Shown here one piece after another: positions 6,608 through 15,337 of a stretch of 64,000 nucleotides of DNA. The notes beneath the pieces were generated by a model. That model was not told where the DNA came from. It made no database searches and saw nothing but the letters and a program-made list of their open reading frames with translations. The stretch covers positions 62,001 to 126,000 of the forward strand of contig CANLQD010000008.1 in assembly GCA_947493175.1 (NCBI GenBank), in the 5' to 3' direction. The translations under genes were made by a program, and so were the position numbers. Numbering within the stretch: the stretch's first letter is position 1; every line of letters begins with the position of its first letter. The DNA is from an uncultured Flavobacteriaceae bacterium. Lineage in GTDB: Bacteria > Bacteroidota > Bacteroidia > Flavobacteriales > Flavobacteriaceae.

Positions 6608-8812
6608 ATGATTCCAAAAGTATTTAAAGAGGTCATCGACCTTGGTGATGGAAGGGAAATTTCCATCGAAACCGGAAAATTGGCAAAGCAGGCACATGGC
6701 TCTGTGGTTGTACAATCCGGAAAATGTATGTTATTATGTACCGTGGTTTCAAACTACCACGCTGCGGATGTAGACTTTCTTCCACTAACCGTAGATTATC
6801 GCGAAAAGTTCGCCGCTGCCGGACGATATCCTGGCGGTTTCTTTAAAAGGGAAGCACGACCTAGTGATGGTGAGGTATTGACCATGCGTTTGGTAGATCG
6901 GGTTTTGCGTCCGCTTTTCCCTAAAGATTATCATTCCGAGACCCAGGTGATGATTCAATTGATGTCACATGACGAGAACGTTATGCCCGATGCGATGGCA
7001 GGTTTGGCGGCATCCGCGGCGATTCAACTATCTGACTTTCCTTTTGAATGTGCCATTTCTGAAGTACGGGTAGGAAGGGTAAACGGAGAATTCGTTATCA
7101 ACCCTACTAGGGCACAGTTAGAAGATTCGGACATCGATATGATGATCGGAGCCTCTGCAGATTCCGTAATGATGGTCGAAGGTGAGATGGACGAGATTTC
7201 AGAAGAAGAAATGACCGACGCCATCAAGTTCGCACATGAAGCCATTAAGGAACAATGTGCCGCACAAATTAGATTGGCCGAAGCGTTTGGTAAAAAAGAG
7301 GTACGTGAATATGAGCCAGAACAAGAAGATGAGGACTTGGCCAAGAAAATTCACGATATGGTCTATGACAAAACATATGCTATAGCAAAAGCAGGTTCCG
7401 CCAAGCATGAACGAAGTCAGGCTTTCAGTGATATAAAAGAAGAAGTATTCGCCACCTTTCCCGAGGAGGATCATGCCGAACTTGGAAAAATGATTCACAA
7501 ATATGTGGGCAAGGCCTCCAAAGCGGCAATTCGTGACCTTACCTTAAATGAGGGCCTACGTTTAGATGGCCGCAAAACCGATGAGATTCGTCCGATTTGG
7601 TGTGAGGTAGATTATTTACCCTCCACCCATGGTTCTGCCATTTTTACCCGAGGAGAAACACAGGCTTTGGCCACGGTAACCTTGGGAACTTCCAGAGACT
7701 CCAATCAAATAGATATGCCATCGCACGAAGGTGAGGAGCGTTTCTATTTGCACTATAACTTCCCTCCTTTCTCCACTGGAGAAGCAAGACCCATACGAGG
7801 TACTTCACGAAGGGAAGTCGGTCACGGTAACCTGGCACAACGTGCCTTAAAAGGAATGGTCCCCGACGATTGCCCGTACACCGTGCGTGTTGTTTCAGAA
7901 GTTTTGGAATCGAACGGTTCCTCTTCCATGGCAACCGTATGTTCGGGAACCATGGCCTTAATGGATGCCGGTGTACAGTTAAAAAAGCCCGTTTCAGGAA
8001 TTGCCATGGGATTGATTTCAGATGCCGATACCGGTAAGTATGCCGTGTTAAGCGATATCTTGGGAGATGAGGACCACTTGGGCGACATGGATTTTAAAGT
8101 AACGGGAACAGCAGACGGAATCACCGCTTGCCAAATGGATATTAAAATCAAGGGGCTTTCTTACGAAATCTTGATCCAAGCGTTGAAACAAGCAAGAGAT
8201 GGTCGTATGCATATTCTTGAAAAGTTGACCGATACCATCGAAGCACCAAACGCAGATGTGAAAGCGCACGCACCAAAAATGGTAACACGCGTGATACCAA
8301 ACGAATTTATTGGTGCCTTGATCGGACCGGGCGGAAAGGTTATTCAAGAGCTTCAGAAAGAAACGGGAACTACCATTGTCATCAATGAAGATCCTGTGAC
8401 CGAAGAAGGTATCGTCGAGATCCTAGGTACCGACCAAAATGGTATCGACGCAGTCCTGGCCAAAATCGACTCTTTAATGTTCAAGCCCGAAGTCGGTAGT
8501 GTCTACGAGGTAAAAGTGATTAAAATGTTAGATTTTGGTGCCGTGGTAGAATACCAGGAAGCTCCGGGCAATGAGGTATTGTTGCACGTGTCGGAATTGG
8601 CATGGGAACGAACCGAAAACGTATCCGATGTAGTAAATATGGGCGACGTATTCGATGTAAAGTACCTAGGTACCGACCCCAGAACTCGAAAAGACAAAGT
8701 TTCTAAAAAGGCATTATTGCCAAAACCGGAAGGTTACAAGGAAAGACCTCCGAGAAACAACGATCGTCGTCGCGACAATCGCGACCGAAAACCTAGAAGG
8801 GACAGAGACTAG
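6608..8812 (+). CDS. pnp: Polyribonucleotide nucleotidyltransferase (PNPase)
   Basis: Phosphorolytic 3'-to-5' exoribonuclease of RNA turnover. The 734 aa length fits the family. Domains in order: first RNase PH-like domain (residues about 10-140, with R-Y-P-G-G-F-F-K-R-E), an all-helical linker (about 210-300), the catalytic second RNase PH-like domain (about 310-520, with F-T-R-G-E-T-Q and R-E-x-G-H-G), a KH domain with the G-P-G-G-K motif (about 555-615) and an S1 domain (about 625-690). The C-terminus is a basic Arg/Asp-rich tail rich in R-R-D-N-R, likely an RNA-binding extension. ATG 6608 is the only sensible start. It ends in its own terminator. Confidence 0.97.
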   Translation: MIPKVFKEVIDLGDGREISIETGKLAKQAHGSVVVQSGKCMLLCTVVSNYHAADVDFLPLTVDYREKFAAAGRYPGGFFKREARPSDGEVLTMRLVDRVLRPLFPKDYHSETQVMIQLMSHDENVMPDAMAGLAASAAIQLSDFPFECAISEVRVGRVNGEFVINPTRAQLEDSDIDMMIGASADSVMMVEGEMDEISEEEMTDAIKFAHEAIKEQCAAQIRLAEAFGKKEVREYEPEQEDEDLAKKIHDMVYDKTYAIAKAGSAKHERSQAFSDIKEEVFATFPEEDHAELGKMIHKYVGKASKAAIRDLTLNEGLRLDGRKTDEIRPIWCEVDYLPSTHGSAIFTRGETQALATVTLGTSRDSNQIDMPSHEGEERFYLHYNFPPFSTGEARPIRGTSRREVGHGNLAQRALKGMVPDDCPYTVRVVSEVLESNGSSSMATVCSGTMALMDAGVQLKKPVSGIAMGLISDADTGKYAVLSDILGDEDHLGDMDFKVTGTADGITACQMDIKIKGLSYEILIQALKQARDGRMHILEKLTDTIEAPNADVKAHAPKMVTRVIPNEFIGALIGPGGKVIQELQKETGTTIVINEDPVTEEGIVEILGTDQNGIDAVLAKIDSLMFKPEVGSVYEVKVIKMLDFGAVVEYQEAPGNEVLLHVSELAWERTENVSDVVNMGDVFDVKYLGTDPRTRKDKVSKKALLPKPEGYKERPPRNNDRRRDNRDRKPRRDRD

Positions 8813-8832
8813 TTTTTTTGACCTTAGAACCA

Positions 8833-8861
8833 AACCTCAACTGAAAAGTTGGGGTTTTTTT
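8833..8861 (+). terminator. Rho-independent terminator after pnp
   Basis: AACCTCAACT / AGTTGGGGTT stem (one G-T pair) with a GAAA tetraloop and seven T. Confidence 0.9.
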
Positions 8862-9089
8862 ATGACCACACGCAACCTTTTGGTTCAAAACAAGACTACC
8901 TCTAAAAACCCAAACCAATTGTATGGGAATTTTGCCAACCCGTTTTCCCCTCTTCTATTGGCAATGATCTTGTACCGAAGGTATCTTGGAGGAAAAGAGA
9001 CAGAACGATTTCATCGAATGTTAAGAACAATGTATCGTAACCACTTATTGAAGAGAAAAAAAGTAGTATCTAGAAGTCAAAAGCGATAA
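8862..9089 (+). CDS. Doubtful small basic protein
   Basis: Open frame of 75 codons whose first ATG directly abuts the T-run of the pnp terminator, so it would need either readthrough or a promoter inside the terminator. The second half (from ATG 8970) is strongly basic: R-R-Y-L-G-G, then many K and R. No family is recognised and no -7 element is seen before it. It ends 20 bases before the sigma factor gene, in the same direction, so it could be a leader gene of that operon, perhaps starting at 8970. More likely than not it is non-coding. Confidence 0.3.
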   Translation: MTTRNLLVQNKTTSKNPNQLYGNFANPFSPLLLAMILYRRYLGGKETERFHRMLRTMYRNHLLKRKKVVSRSQKR

Positions 9090-9109
9090 AGTGTAAAAAT
9101 TCAATTCTG

Positions 9110-9673
9110 TTGCAATTAGACCAACTGATTAAAAGTTGTATCAAAAAAGACCGTAAGGCGCAGGAAGCCTTGTATAACCTATACAAGTCCAAACTATTTC
9201 CTGTTTGCCTAAAATATTGTCGTTCCCATACCGAAGCTCAGGATCATTTACACGACACCTTCATCCTTATCTTCGACAGAATCAGAAAATACAAGGGTAA
9301 AGGCTCGTTCGAAGGGTGGATGAAACGAATCGCCATCAACAAAGCCATCGATAATTATAAGAAGCATAGCACATTTGAATTAGCAGCGTACAGGGCGGTT
9401 GGGCTATCAGAAGACGTGTCTATGTATGAAGACGAACTATCACTTTCTTTTGATACCATCATGTCTTTGATACAAGCACTGCCGCAACAGTATCGTATTG
9501 TATTCAATCTCTATGAACTAGATGGGTATCCGCATAAAGAAATAGCCATTCTGTTGGGCATTAGCGAAAGCACTTCGAAGTCGAACCTGCATCGCGCTAA
9601 GGCATTGTTAAAAGAAAAAATTGTGAATTTGGACAAAGGGGCGGTCAAAACCATCGACAACCATGGAACATAA
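9110..9673 (+). CDS. ECF-type RNA polymerase sigma factor
   Basis: Sigma-70 family protein of 187 aa with only regions 2 and 4, the ECF layout. Region 2: residues about 18-85, with A-L-Y-N-L-Y, H-D-T-F-I-x-I-F-D-x-I and F-E-G-W-M-K-R-I-A-I-N-K. Region 4: about 125-175, with L-P-x-x-Y-R-x-V-F-x-L-Y and the helix-turn-helix H-K-E-I-A-x-L-L-G-I-S-E-S-T-S-K-S-x-L. The best start is the TTG at 9110, which gives an N-terminus M-Q-L-D-Q-L-I-K typical of Bacteroidota relatives; no ATG is available. It overlaps the next gene by 11 bases, so the two are translationally coupled and the neighbour is its likely regulator. Confidence 0.92.
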   Translation: MQLDQLIKSCIKKDRKAQEALYNLYKSKLFPVCLKYCRSHTEAQDHLHDTFILIFDRIRKYKGKGSFEGWMKRIAINKAIDNYKKHSTFELAAYRAVGLSEDVSMYEDELSLSFDTIMSLIQALPQQYRIVFNLYELDGYPHKEIAILLGISESTSKSNLHRAKALLKEKIVNLDKGAVKTIDNHGT

Positions 9674-11060
9674 GAAAGACTTGGGAAAATTAATAAAGGA
9701 CCGTTTGGCAAATGCCGAAGCGGAACCCAATGATGCGCTATGGGGAACCATCGAAAAAACCTTGGAACAAAAACGCAAAAGAAAGGTAAGATTCATTTGG
9801 TTTTGGAGTGGATTGGGGATAATCCTGGGGATTTTATTGCTTTCCTATCTGGTTACACCCAAGGCACCAGGTGGGCAACCAACTAGCACGCTACCCAATA
9901 ATCAAGTAGCATCACCCTCAGAAAAACAAGACGCTTCTCAACCTTCAAGTAAGGAAAATCCTGAGTATTTTAGAAAAGCTACAAACGAAAAACAGGCAAA
10001 AAAAGGGTCATCTCAGACTAACTCCGCAGCCGAAAAGAACGCATTGGCATCGGATACCCAAACAAAACAGAAACCGTCTTCAAAGCATCAATCGCTTTCA
10101 GGCAACCTGACAGGCACCTCAAATAAAAACAATGGAGAGAGAATCCCCGAAAAAGAAGGTATTCCAAAAAACAATTTGGGTGAATCTGTTGAAGCAAACG
10201 CTAGCAATACCAAAAGAAAAAACAAAACATCGAAAAACAACGACCCAAATCGTAAAATGGGTCAAGATAGTTTAAAAAATGGGCTTGTACAGATGCAGAC
10301 CGATTCCCTTACCAACAAAAAGAAATTCCTTAAAAAACCAAAAGAAGAAGAAGAGAAAATCAACGATGTTTTGAATCCGTCAAAATGGCTCCTCTCTATT
10401 CATGCGATACCCAATTATTACACCTACCTATCTTCGGGCACCCCCTATGATGCCAGTCTCTCGACTGGAAATCTCTCGGGAAGGTTCTCACTTTCCTATG
10501 GCATCTTGATAAACATTCCATTATCTCAAAAAATTACCTTCCGGTTCGGTTACCGAAGGTCCAACTTCAAATATATCGTCCAAAATACCATTAGTGGTCT
10601 CGCAAACACCGGTACTGCCGAAATCTTCACCGATGAAGCCATCGTGCGAAATGGGTCGATGGTACCTGTGCCACTGCAGGAAGCTATCAATAACGGAGAA
10701 AGATTTGGTATTGAGCAACAACTGGGATACAATGAAATACCATTTGAAGTAAGTTATTCCATTTTACAAAACGACCTATCGGTCGATGCCATCGGTGGTA
10801 TCAGTCCCATGCTTTTGGGCAAAAACTCGATTAATTTTCAAAATGTAACAGGAAGCGGCGTAATTGGATCTGGTAGCTATCTTAAAAAGACGGCTTTTAG
10901 TGCTAATTTCGGTATAGGCATACGTTACCAGCTTCTTGAAAAGGTTCGATTGGACGTGGAGCCAACAATGCGTTACCAATTTAACGCTTTTGACACTAGA
11001 TTTCAAAACCTACACCCTTTTATATTCTCTATTTCCGTTGGGGCTACTTTGAAGCTGTAG
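9663..11060 (+). CDS. Probable dual-membrane-spanning anti-sigma factor (cytoplasmic helix, one TM, long linker, outer-membrane barrel)
   Basis: The 465 aa product has an unusual build. Residues 1-42 are charged and cytoplasmic, with an L-x-x-L-I-K-D-R-L and W-x-x-I-E-K-x-L helix pair suited to binding the sigma factor. Residues 43-64 are one transmembrane helix, with K-R-K-R-K before it, so the rest is periplasmic. Residues 65-238 are a low-complexity linker of K, S, N, Q and T. Residues 239-465 are a beta-barrel-like domain (porin/OmpA-like family) with aromatic strand ends. Such proteins, spanning inner and outer membrane in one chain and paired with an ECF sigma factor, were described in Bacteroides as Dma proteins. 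The 11-base overlap with the sigma gene supports the pairing. Target genes are unknown. Confidence 0.8.
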   Translation: MEHKKDLGKLIKDRLANAEAEPNDALWGTIEKTLEQKRKRKVRFIWFWSGLGIILGILLLSYLVTPKAPGGQPTSTLPNNQVASPSEKQDASQPSSKENPEYFRKATNEKQAKKGSSQTNSAAEKNALASDTQTKQKPSSKHQSLSGNLTGTSNKNNGERIPEKEGIPKNNLGESVEANASNTKRKNKTSKNNDPNRKMGQDSLKNGLVQMQTDSLTNKKKFLKKPKEEEEKINDVLNPSKWLLSIHAIPNYYTYLSSGTPYDASLSTGNLSGRFSLSYGILINIPLSQKITFRFGYRRSNFKYIVQNTISGLANTGTAEIFTDEAIVRNGSMVPVPLQEAINNGERFGIEQQLGYNEIPFEVSYSILQNDLSVDAIGGISPMLLGKNSINFQNVTGSGVIGSGSYLKKTAFSANFGIGIRYQLLEKVRLDVEPTMRYQFNAFDTRFQNLHPFIFSISVGATLKL

Positions 11061-11074
11061 CATAATGAATCGGT

Positions 11075-11100
11075 AAACGGACCTCAAAAAGACCGTTTTT
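11075..11100 (+). terminator. Terminator after the anti-sigma gene
   Basis: AAACGG (11075-11080) and CCGTTT (11093-11098) with a 12-base loop, merging into five T. Confidence 0.7.
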
Positions 11101-11207
11101 GTGTAATTCAACCAAAAAATAGCATTTTTTTTACCATTTTGTAACATTTGCCTTTTTTCTACGTATAAGTATATGCAGTCTATGCAATAGGAACTTAATT
11201 TACTTAG

Positions 11208-12071
11208 ATGAGACAGCTTAAAATTACAAAACAGGTCACCAATAGGGAGACCGCATCTTTGGACAAATACTTGCAAGAAATAGGCAAAGTAGACTTGATT
11301 ACCGCTGATGAAGAAGTGGAATTGGCACAACGTATCAAGGCAGGCGACCAGATCGCTCTTGAAAAACTCACAAAGGCCAATCTCCGATTCGTGGTATCGG
11401 TTGCCAAGCAGTACCAAAACCAAGGACTTACTTTACCCGATTTGATCAATGAAGGAAACTTAGGATTGATCAAGGCGGCCCAGCGTTTCGATGAAACCCG
11501 TGGATTTAAGTTTATTTCATATGCCGTTTGGTGGATTCGACAATCGATTCTCCAGGCGTTGGCCGAGCAATCGCGTATTGTTCGTTTACCATTGAACAAA
11601 ATTGGATCCATAAACAAAATCAATAAAACATTTGCTTTCTTGGAGCAAGCACACGAACGTCCGCCTTCTGCAGAGGAAATTGCGAAGGAATTGGATATGA
11701 CCGTGGAAGATGTAAAACAATCCTTGAAAAACTCAGGGCGCCATGTTTCTATGGATGCACCTTTGATCGATGGGGAAGATTCGAATCTCTACGATGTATT
11801 GCGTAGTGGTGAATCGCCCAACCCAGACAAAGAACTATTACATGATTCATTGCGTACCGAAATCGAACGAGCGCTCGAGACCTTGACCCCAAGGGAAGCC
11901 GATGTGATTCGTTTGTACTTCGGTTTGGCAGGACAACACTCCATGACCTTGGAAGAAATCGGGGAAACTTTTGATCTTACAAGGGAACGGGTACGCCAAA
12001 TAAAGGAAAAGGCGATTAGAAGATTAAAACATACTTCGAGAAGTAAAATTTTAAAAACCTATTTAGGGTAA
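11208..12071 (+). CDS. rpoD: Primary RNA polymerase sigma factor RpoD (Bacteroidota type)
   Basis: Housekeeping sigma factor, the protein expected to read the TAnnTTTG promoters seen in this window. It is 287 aa and, as usual in Bacteroidota, lacks the long region 1.1 and non-conserved insert of E. coli RpoD. Visible: region 1.2 (D-K-Y-L-Q-E-I-G, about 20-30), region 2 (L-R-F-V-V-S-V-A-K, D-L-I-N-E-G-N-L-G-L, Y-A-V-W-W-I-R-Q-S-I), region 3 (E-E-I-A-K-E-L-D-M, about 155-195) and region 4 (L-T-P-R-E-A-D-V-I-R and L-T-R-E-R-V-R-Q-I-K-E-K-A, about 225-280). No exact -7 element is seen upstream; a TA-N3-TTTG sequence near 11142-11150 is the nearest. Confidence 0.96.
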   Translation: MRQLKITKQVTNRETASLDKYLQEIGKVDLITADEEVELAQRIKAGDQIALEKLTKANLRFVVSVAKQYQNQGLTLPDLINEGNLGLIKAAQRFDETRGFKFISYAVWWIRQSILQALAEQSRIVRLPLNKIGSINKINKTFAFLEQAHERPPSAEEIAKELDMTVEDVKQSLKNSGRHVSMDAPLIDGEDSNLYDVLRSGESPNPDKELLHDSLRTEIERALETLTPREADVIRLYFGLAGQHSMTLEEIGETFDLTRERVRQIKEKAIRRLKHTSRSKILKTYLG

Positions 12072-12182
12072 AACAAAATAAATTGCTTGTTAAATATTCC
12101 GTAAATTGGAAATTTGGCATATATATTGTAATTTTACAAGTACAAGCAGTTATCATGACTGTTCGTTTTTTGATTGATGAAT

Positions 12183-12210
12183 AAACTCCGGCTGATTACC
12201 GGAGTTTTTT
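12183..12210 (+). terminator. Rho-independent terminator after rpoD
   Basis: AAACTCCGG / CCGGAGTTT perfect 9-base stem, 7-base loop, six T. Confidence 0.92.
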
Positions 12211-12443
12211 CATTTATACGCACAGGATTTCAAAATCTATCTTGTAGGAAGTGTGTAATTATTTTACACAACAAAGTAGCCCATTGTAAGAATGGGGCTC
12301 CATAGGTTTGGAAGCTTTGTCACATAAAATAGACCATAAGGTCTTGAAAAAAGAATCGAAATACGGCTCTCACGAGATCTAAAGACTGTTTCTTTTTTTT
12401 AGGATTACGTATCTTTCGCTGTAATCTACTTTCCCTTAAATCA
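12211..12443. other. Gap before pulA with two small inverted repeats
   Basis: Second half of the 372-base rpoD-pulA gap. It holds TGTGTAA / TTACACA (12252-12270, 5-base loop) and AGCCCATT / AATGGGGCT (12278-12299, one bulge). A run of eight T and a near-consensus TATCTTTC precede pulA. No gene, no recognisable RNA. The inverted repeats could be operator sites for the pullulanase gene, but nothing proves it. Confidence 0.35.
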
Positions 12444-14429
12444 ATGAAACCAATTAGCATCTTCTTTATGATTCCCCTACTCCTGATTTCCTGTAAAACG
12501 GATAAAAAAACCCATATAAGTTTTGATGCATATCCATCACCTATAGAAGAAAATCTGTGGTTAGACTATACCAAGGAGGCGACTATGTTTCGGTTGTGGT
12601 CCCCCACAGCTGATGAAGTGCGGCTCAACCTTTACGATAATGGAACCGATGGACAAGCAATCGCAACACACGAAATGGAACAACAAGGAGAAATTTGGAA
12701 AACACAGATCCAAGGAGACCTGAACGGCACCTATTACACCTATCAGGTGCGTATCGATGAAGAATGGCTCGAGGAAACACCCGGCATCTATGCACAAGCA
12801 GTCGGGGTGAACGGAAAGCGAGCCATGGTCCTTGATTTAAGTGCTACAGACCCCACCAATTGGGACACGGACAAAGGCCCTTCGCTCTCATACCCGAATG
12901 AAGCCATCATTTATGAACTGCACATCCGAGACATGACCATACACCCACAATCTGGTTCAAATTCTCCCGGTAAGTATCTCGGACTAGTCCAAGAGGGCAC
13001 CAAAAGCCCTGAGGGATTTTCCACCGGAATGGACCACCTAAAAGAATTGGGAATCACCCATGTACATTTGCTACCTACTTTTGACCACTACTCCATTAAC
13101 GAAACAAAACTAGACAGCGCCCAGTTCAATTGGGGATACGACCCTCAAAATTATAACGTGCCCGAAGGGTCGTTTGCCAGTGACCCTTACGAAGGGGCCG
13201 TGCGCATCAAAGAATTCAAACAAATGGTCCAAACCTTCCATGAAAACGGTATCGGCGTTATCTTGGATGTCGTTTATAACCACACTGGGCGTACCGCAGA
13301 ATCGAATTTTAATCAGGAAGTACCTGGGTATTATTACCGCCAGTGGGAAGACGGCACGCTCTCGGATGCCGCTGCCTGTGGTAATGAAACCGCCTCTGAA
13401 CGGCCCATGATGCGCAAATTCATATTGGAATCTGTGCGCTATTGGGCGAGTGAATACCATGTAGACGGTTTTCGTTTTGATTTAATGGGTATACACGATA
13501 TCGAACTAATGAACCAAGTGGCCGAAACGGTAAAGAAAATAAACCCGAATGCCTTTGTGTATGGGGAAGGATGGACCGCCAAAGATTCGCCCCTACCGGA
13601 GGAAGAACGTGCCTTAAAGAAGAATGTACTACAAATGCCCTTGGTAACCGCCTTTAGCGACGACCTACGCGACGGACTAAAAGGCTCTGTTTTTGATGAT
13701 ACCAGCACTGGCTTTGTAAGCGGGGCAAAAAATAGGGAAGAATCAATAAAATTCGGTGTCGTAGGTGCCATTGACCATCCACAGATCGATTACAAAAAAG
13801 TGAACTATTCAGATGCAGCCTGGACCAATGATCCCTGGCAGGCCATTTCCTATGTTTCATGCCATGACAACCATACGCTATACGATAAACTCAAAATATC
13901 ATGTAAAGATGCCCCTGAAAAAGATTTGATCGCCATGGCTAAATTGGCCAATGCAATTGTACTCACTTCACAGGGAACCGCTTTTCTACATGCCGGAGTT
14001 GAAATGCTTCGAACCAAGAACGGGGAACATAACTCTTATAATTTGCCAGATAACATCAACCAAATCGATTGGGGTCGAAAGAAACAATATACCGAGGTTT
14101 TTGAATACCATAAGAACCTGATAGCGCTTCGAAAAGCACATCCCGCCCTACGAATGGCTTCTGGGGAAGCAGTACGAAATCAACTTGATTTCAAGACAAC
14201 GAAAGACGCTTTCATCGTCTTTCAGATAAAAAGCGGCGATAGCGAAGATTCTTGGAGCAACATATTAATATTGTATAATGCATGTAACCAACCGATCGAT
14301 TACCCTTTGGAGGAAGCCTGGCAAATTGCGGTGTTGGGAGACGATTTTGACCTTCAAGGAAAAAGGAAAGCTCTCAATAAACTTACGGTGCCACCCATTT
14401 CCATGGCAGTTTGTTTTCAAAAAAACTAG
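12444..14429 (+). CDS. pulA: Type I pullulanase, lipoprotein
   Basis: Debranching enzyme cleaving alpha-1,6 bonds in pullulan, glycogen and starch. The 661 aa product has a lipoprotein signal (L-L-L-I-S-C, Cys about 17), so it sits in an envelope membrane. Domains: an N-terminal CBM48-like beta domain (about 35-130), a GH13 barrel and a short C-terminal beta domain. GH13 regions are intact: D-V-V-Y-N-H at 275-280, nucleophile D346 in G-F-R-F-D, acid/base E375 in Y-G-E-G-W, D475 in S-C-H-D-N-H. The pullulanase signature (Y/F)-N-W-G-Y-D-P is present near residue 230. No SusC/SusD or other glycan genes adjoin it, which is unusual for a Bacteroidota amylase-type enzyme. Confidence 0.94.
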   Translation: MKPISIFFMIPLLLISCKTDKKTHISFDAYPSPIEENLWLDYTKEATMFRLWSPTADEVRLNLYDNGTDGQAIATHEMEQQGEIWKTQIQGDLNGTYYTYQVRIDEEWLEETPGIYAQAVGVNGKRAMVLDLSATDPTNWDTDKGPSLSYPNEAIIYELHIRDMTIHPQSGSNSPGKYLGLVQEGTKSPEGFSTGMDHLKELGITHVHLLPTFDHYSINETKLDSAQFNWGYDPQNYNVPEGSFASDPYEGAVRIKEFKQMVQTFHENGIGVILDVVYNHTGRTAESNFNQEVPGYYYRQWEDGTLSDAAACGNETASERPMMRKFILESVRYWASEYHVDGFRFDLMGIHDIELMNQVAETVKKINPNAFVYGEGWTAKDSPLPEEERALKKNVLQMPLVTAFSDDLRDGLKGSVFDDTSTGFVSGAKNREESIKFGVVGAIDHPQIDYKKVNYSDAAWTNDPWQAISYVSCHDNHTLYDKLKISCKDAPEKDLIAMAKLANAIVLTSQGTAFLHAGVEMLRTKNGEHNSYNLPDNINQIDWGRKKQYTEVFEYHKNLIALRKAHPALRMASGEAVRNQLDFKTTKDAFIVFQIKSGDSEDSWSNILILYNACNQPIDYPLEEAWQIAVLGDDFDLQGKRKALNKLTVPPISMAVCFQKN

Positions 14430-14449
14430 ACGCTTGTGTTTCTACCTAT

Positions 14450-14457
14450 TACCTTTG
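14450..14457 (+). promoter_or_regulatory. Promoter -7 element for the VF530-type gene
   Basis: TACCTTTG fits the consensus, lies 21 bases after the pulA stop and 19 bases before the ATG at 14477. It supports starting the gene at 14477 and not further upstream inside pulA. Confidence 0.6.
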
Positions 14458-14476
14458 TGCCAGCGAACTCACAAGA

Positions 14477-14707
14477 ATGAAAAATCAACAAGGTGCACAA
14501 CCCAATAATCCGCTTCATGGCGTAAAATTAATTGATATCCTCGAACATTTAACCCAAGTATATACCTGGGAAGAACTGGCTTCAAAAATCAATATCAATT
14601 GTTTTAAAAGCAATCCATCTATCAAATCCTCCCTTACATTTCTGCGAAAAACACCATGGGCTCGTGAGAAAGTGGAGCAACTGTATTTAAAATCATTGAA
14701 AAAGTAA
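14477..14707 (+). CDS. VF530-type (DUF2132) small protein
   Basis: A 76 aa protein whose core matches the VF530/DUF2132 family: N-P-L-H-G-V near the start, then W-E-E-L-A, I-N-I-N-C-F and the very conserved P-S-I-K-S-S-L-x-F-L-R-K-T-P-W-A-R-x-K-V-E. The family is annotated as DNA-binding from a structure-based guess; its cellular role is not known to me. A longer reading from within pulA is possible in frame, but the -7 element at 14450-14457 and the family N-terminus favour ATG 14477. Confidence 0.88.
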   Translation: MKNQQGAQPNNPLHGVKLIDILEHLTQVYTWEELASKININCFKSNPSIKSSLTFLRKTPWAREKVEQLYLKSLKK

Positions 14708-14737
14708 TACCTTCCAATGGTATCACAAAGGTCCGAG

Positions 14738-14757
14738 CGTTTCTTTCGAAAGAAACG
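14738..14757. repeat. Perfect 20-base palindrome
   Basis: CGTTTCTTTC followed by its exact reverse complement, 30 bases after the VF530-type gene. It may be its terminator hairpin, though the T-rich stretch (14771 onward) is set back and broken. Confidence 0.5.
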
Positions 14758-14833
14758 ATATGTGCCTCTTATCTTTTTTCTATCATCTATTATTGAATCA
14801 TCCTAGTTACCTTCACCAACAGAAGTCATTTAT

Positions 14834-15286
14834 ATGCCCTTTAACATCGTCTTGATCGAACCAGAAATACCGAACAATACGGGCAATATAGGCCGACTCG
14901 CCTTAGCGACCGGCTCCAACCTACATTTGGTACGCCCGTTAGGTTTCGAATTGAGCGATAAGCACTTGAAACGTGCCGGACTGGATTACTGGCCACATCT
15001 TTCCCTGTTCATTCATGAAAATGTCGACGCCTTCTTCGATACCTATAAAACTGAAAAAATGGTGTTCTTATCAAGTCATGGTCAAAAAGAGCATTGGAAT
15101 ATTGATTATGAAAACGATCAATTTTTGGTTTTTGGGAAGGAATCTGTAGGCTTATCAAAAGACATCATTGCCAAACATTCCTCCCATACCTTTAAAATAC
15201 CTATGTTCAGTAAGCATATCAGAAGTTTGAATCTGGCAAATTCAGTAAGTATCGTGGTATACGAAGGATTGAGATGCCTTCGATGA
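14834..15286 (+). CDS. trmL: tRNA (cytidine(34)-2'-O)-methyltransferase
   Basis: SPOUT-class methyltransferase that methylates the 2'-O of the wobble base in certain leucine tRNAs, using S-adenosylmethionine. The 150 aa length is that of TrmL/YibK, the minimal SPOUT fold. Motifs: E-P-E-I-P-N-N-T-G-N-I-G-R at 9-21, H-L-V-R-P-L-G-F, L-K-R-A-G-L-D-Y, the knot segment F-G-K-E-S-x-G-L and the C-terminal R-S-L-N-L-A-N-S-V. The next gene starts 51 bases later in the same direction. Confidence 0.94.
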   Translation: MPFNIVLIEPEIPNNTGNIGRLALATGSNLHLVRPLGFELSDKHLKRAGLDYWPHLSLFIHENVDAFFDTYKTEKMVFLSSHGQKEHWNIDYENDQFLVFGKESVGLSKDIIAKHSSHTFKIPMFSKHIRSLNLANSVSIVVYEGLRCLR

Positions 15287-15337
15287 AAATAGCAAATTCT
15301 TCCCTATCTTTAGGAGATACACCAAAGTCGGCTTCCT

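Noticed and set aside
6436..6627. 63-codon frame across the pnp start
   Set aside because: Overlaps the pnp start in another frame, is Lys/Arg-rich as expected from AT-rich leader DNA and has no family resemblance.
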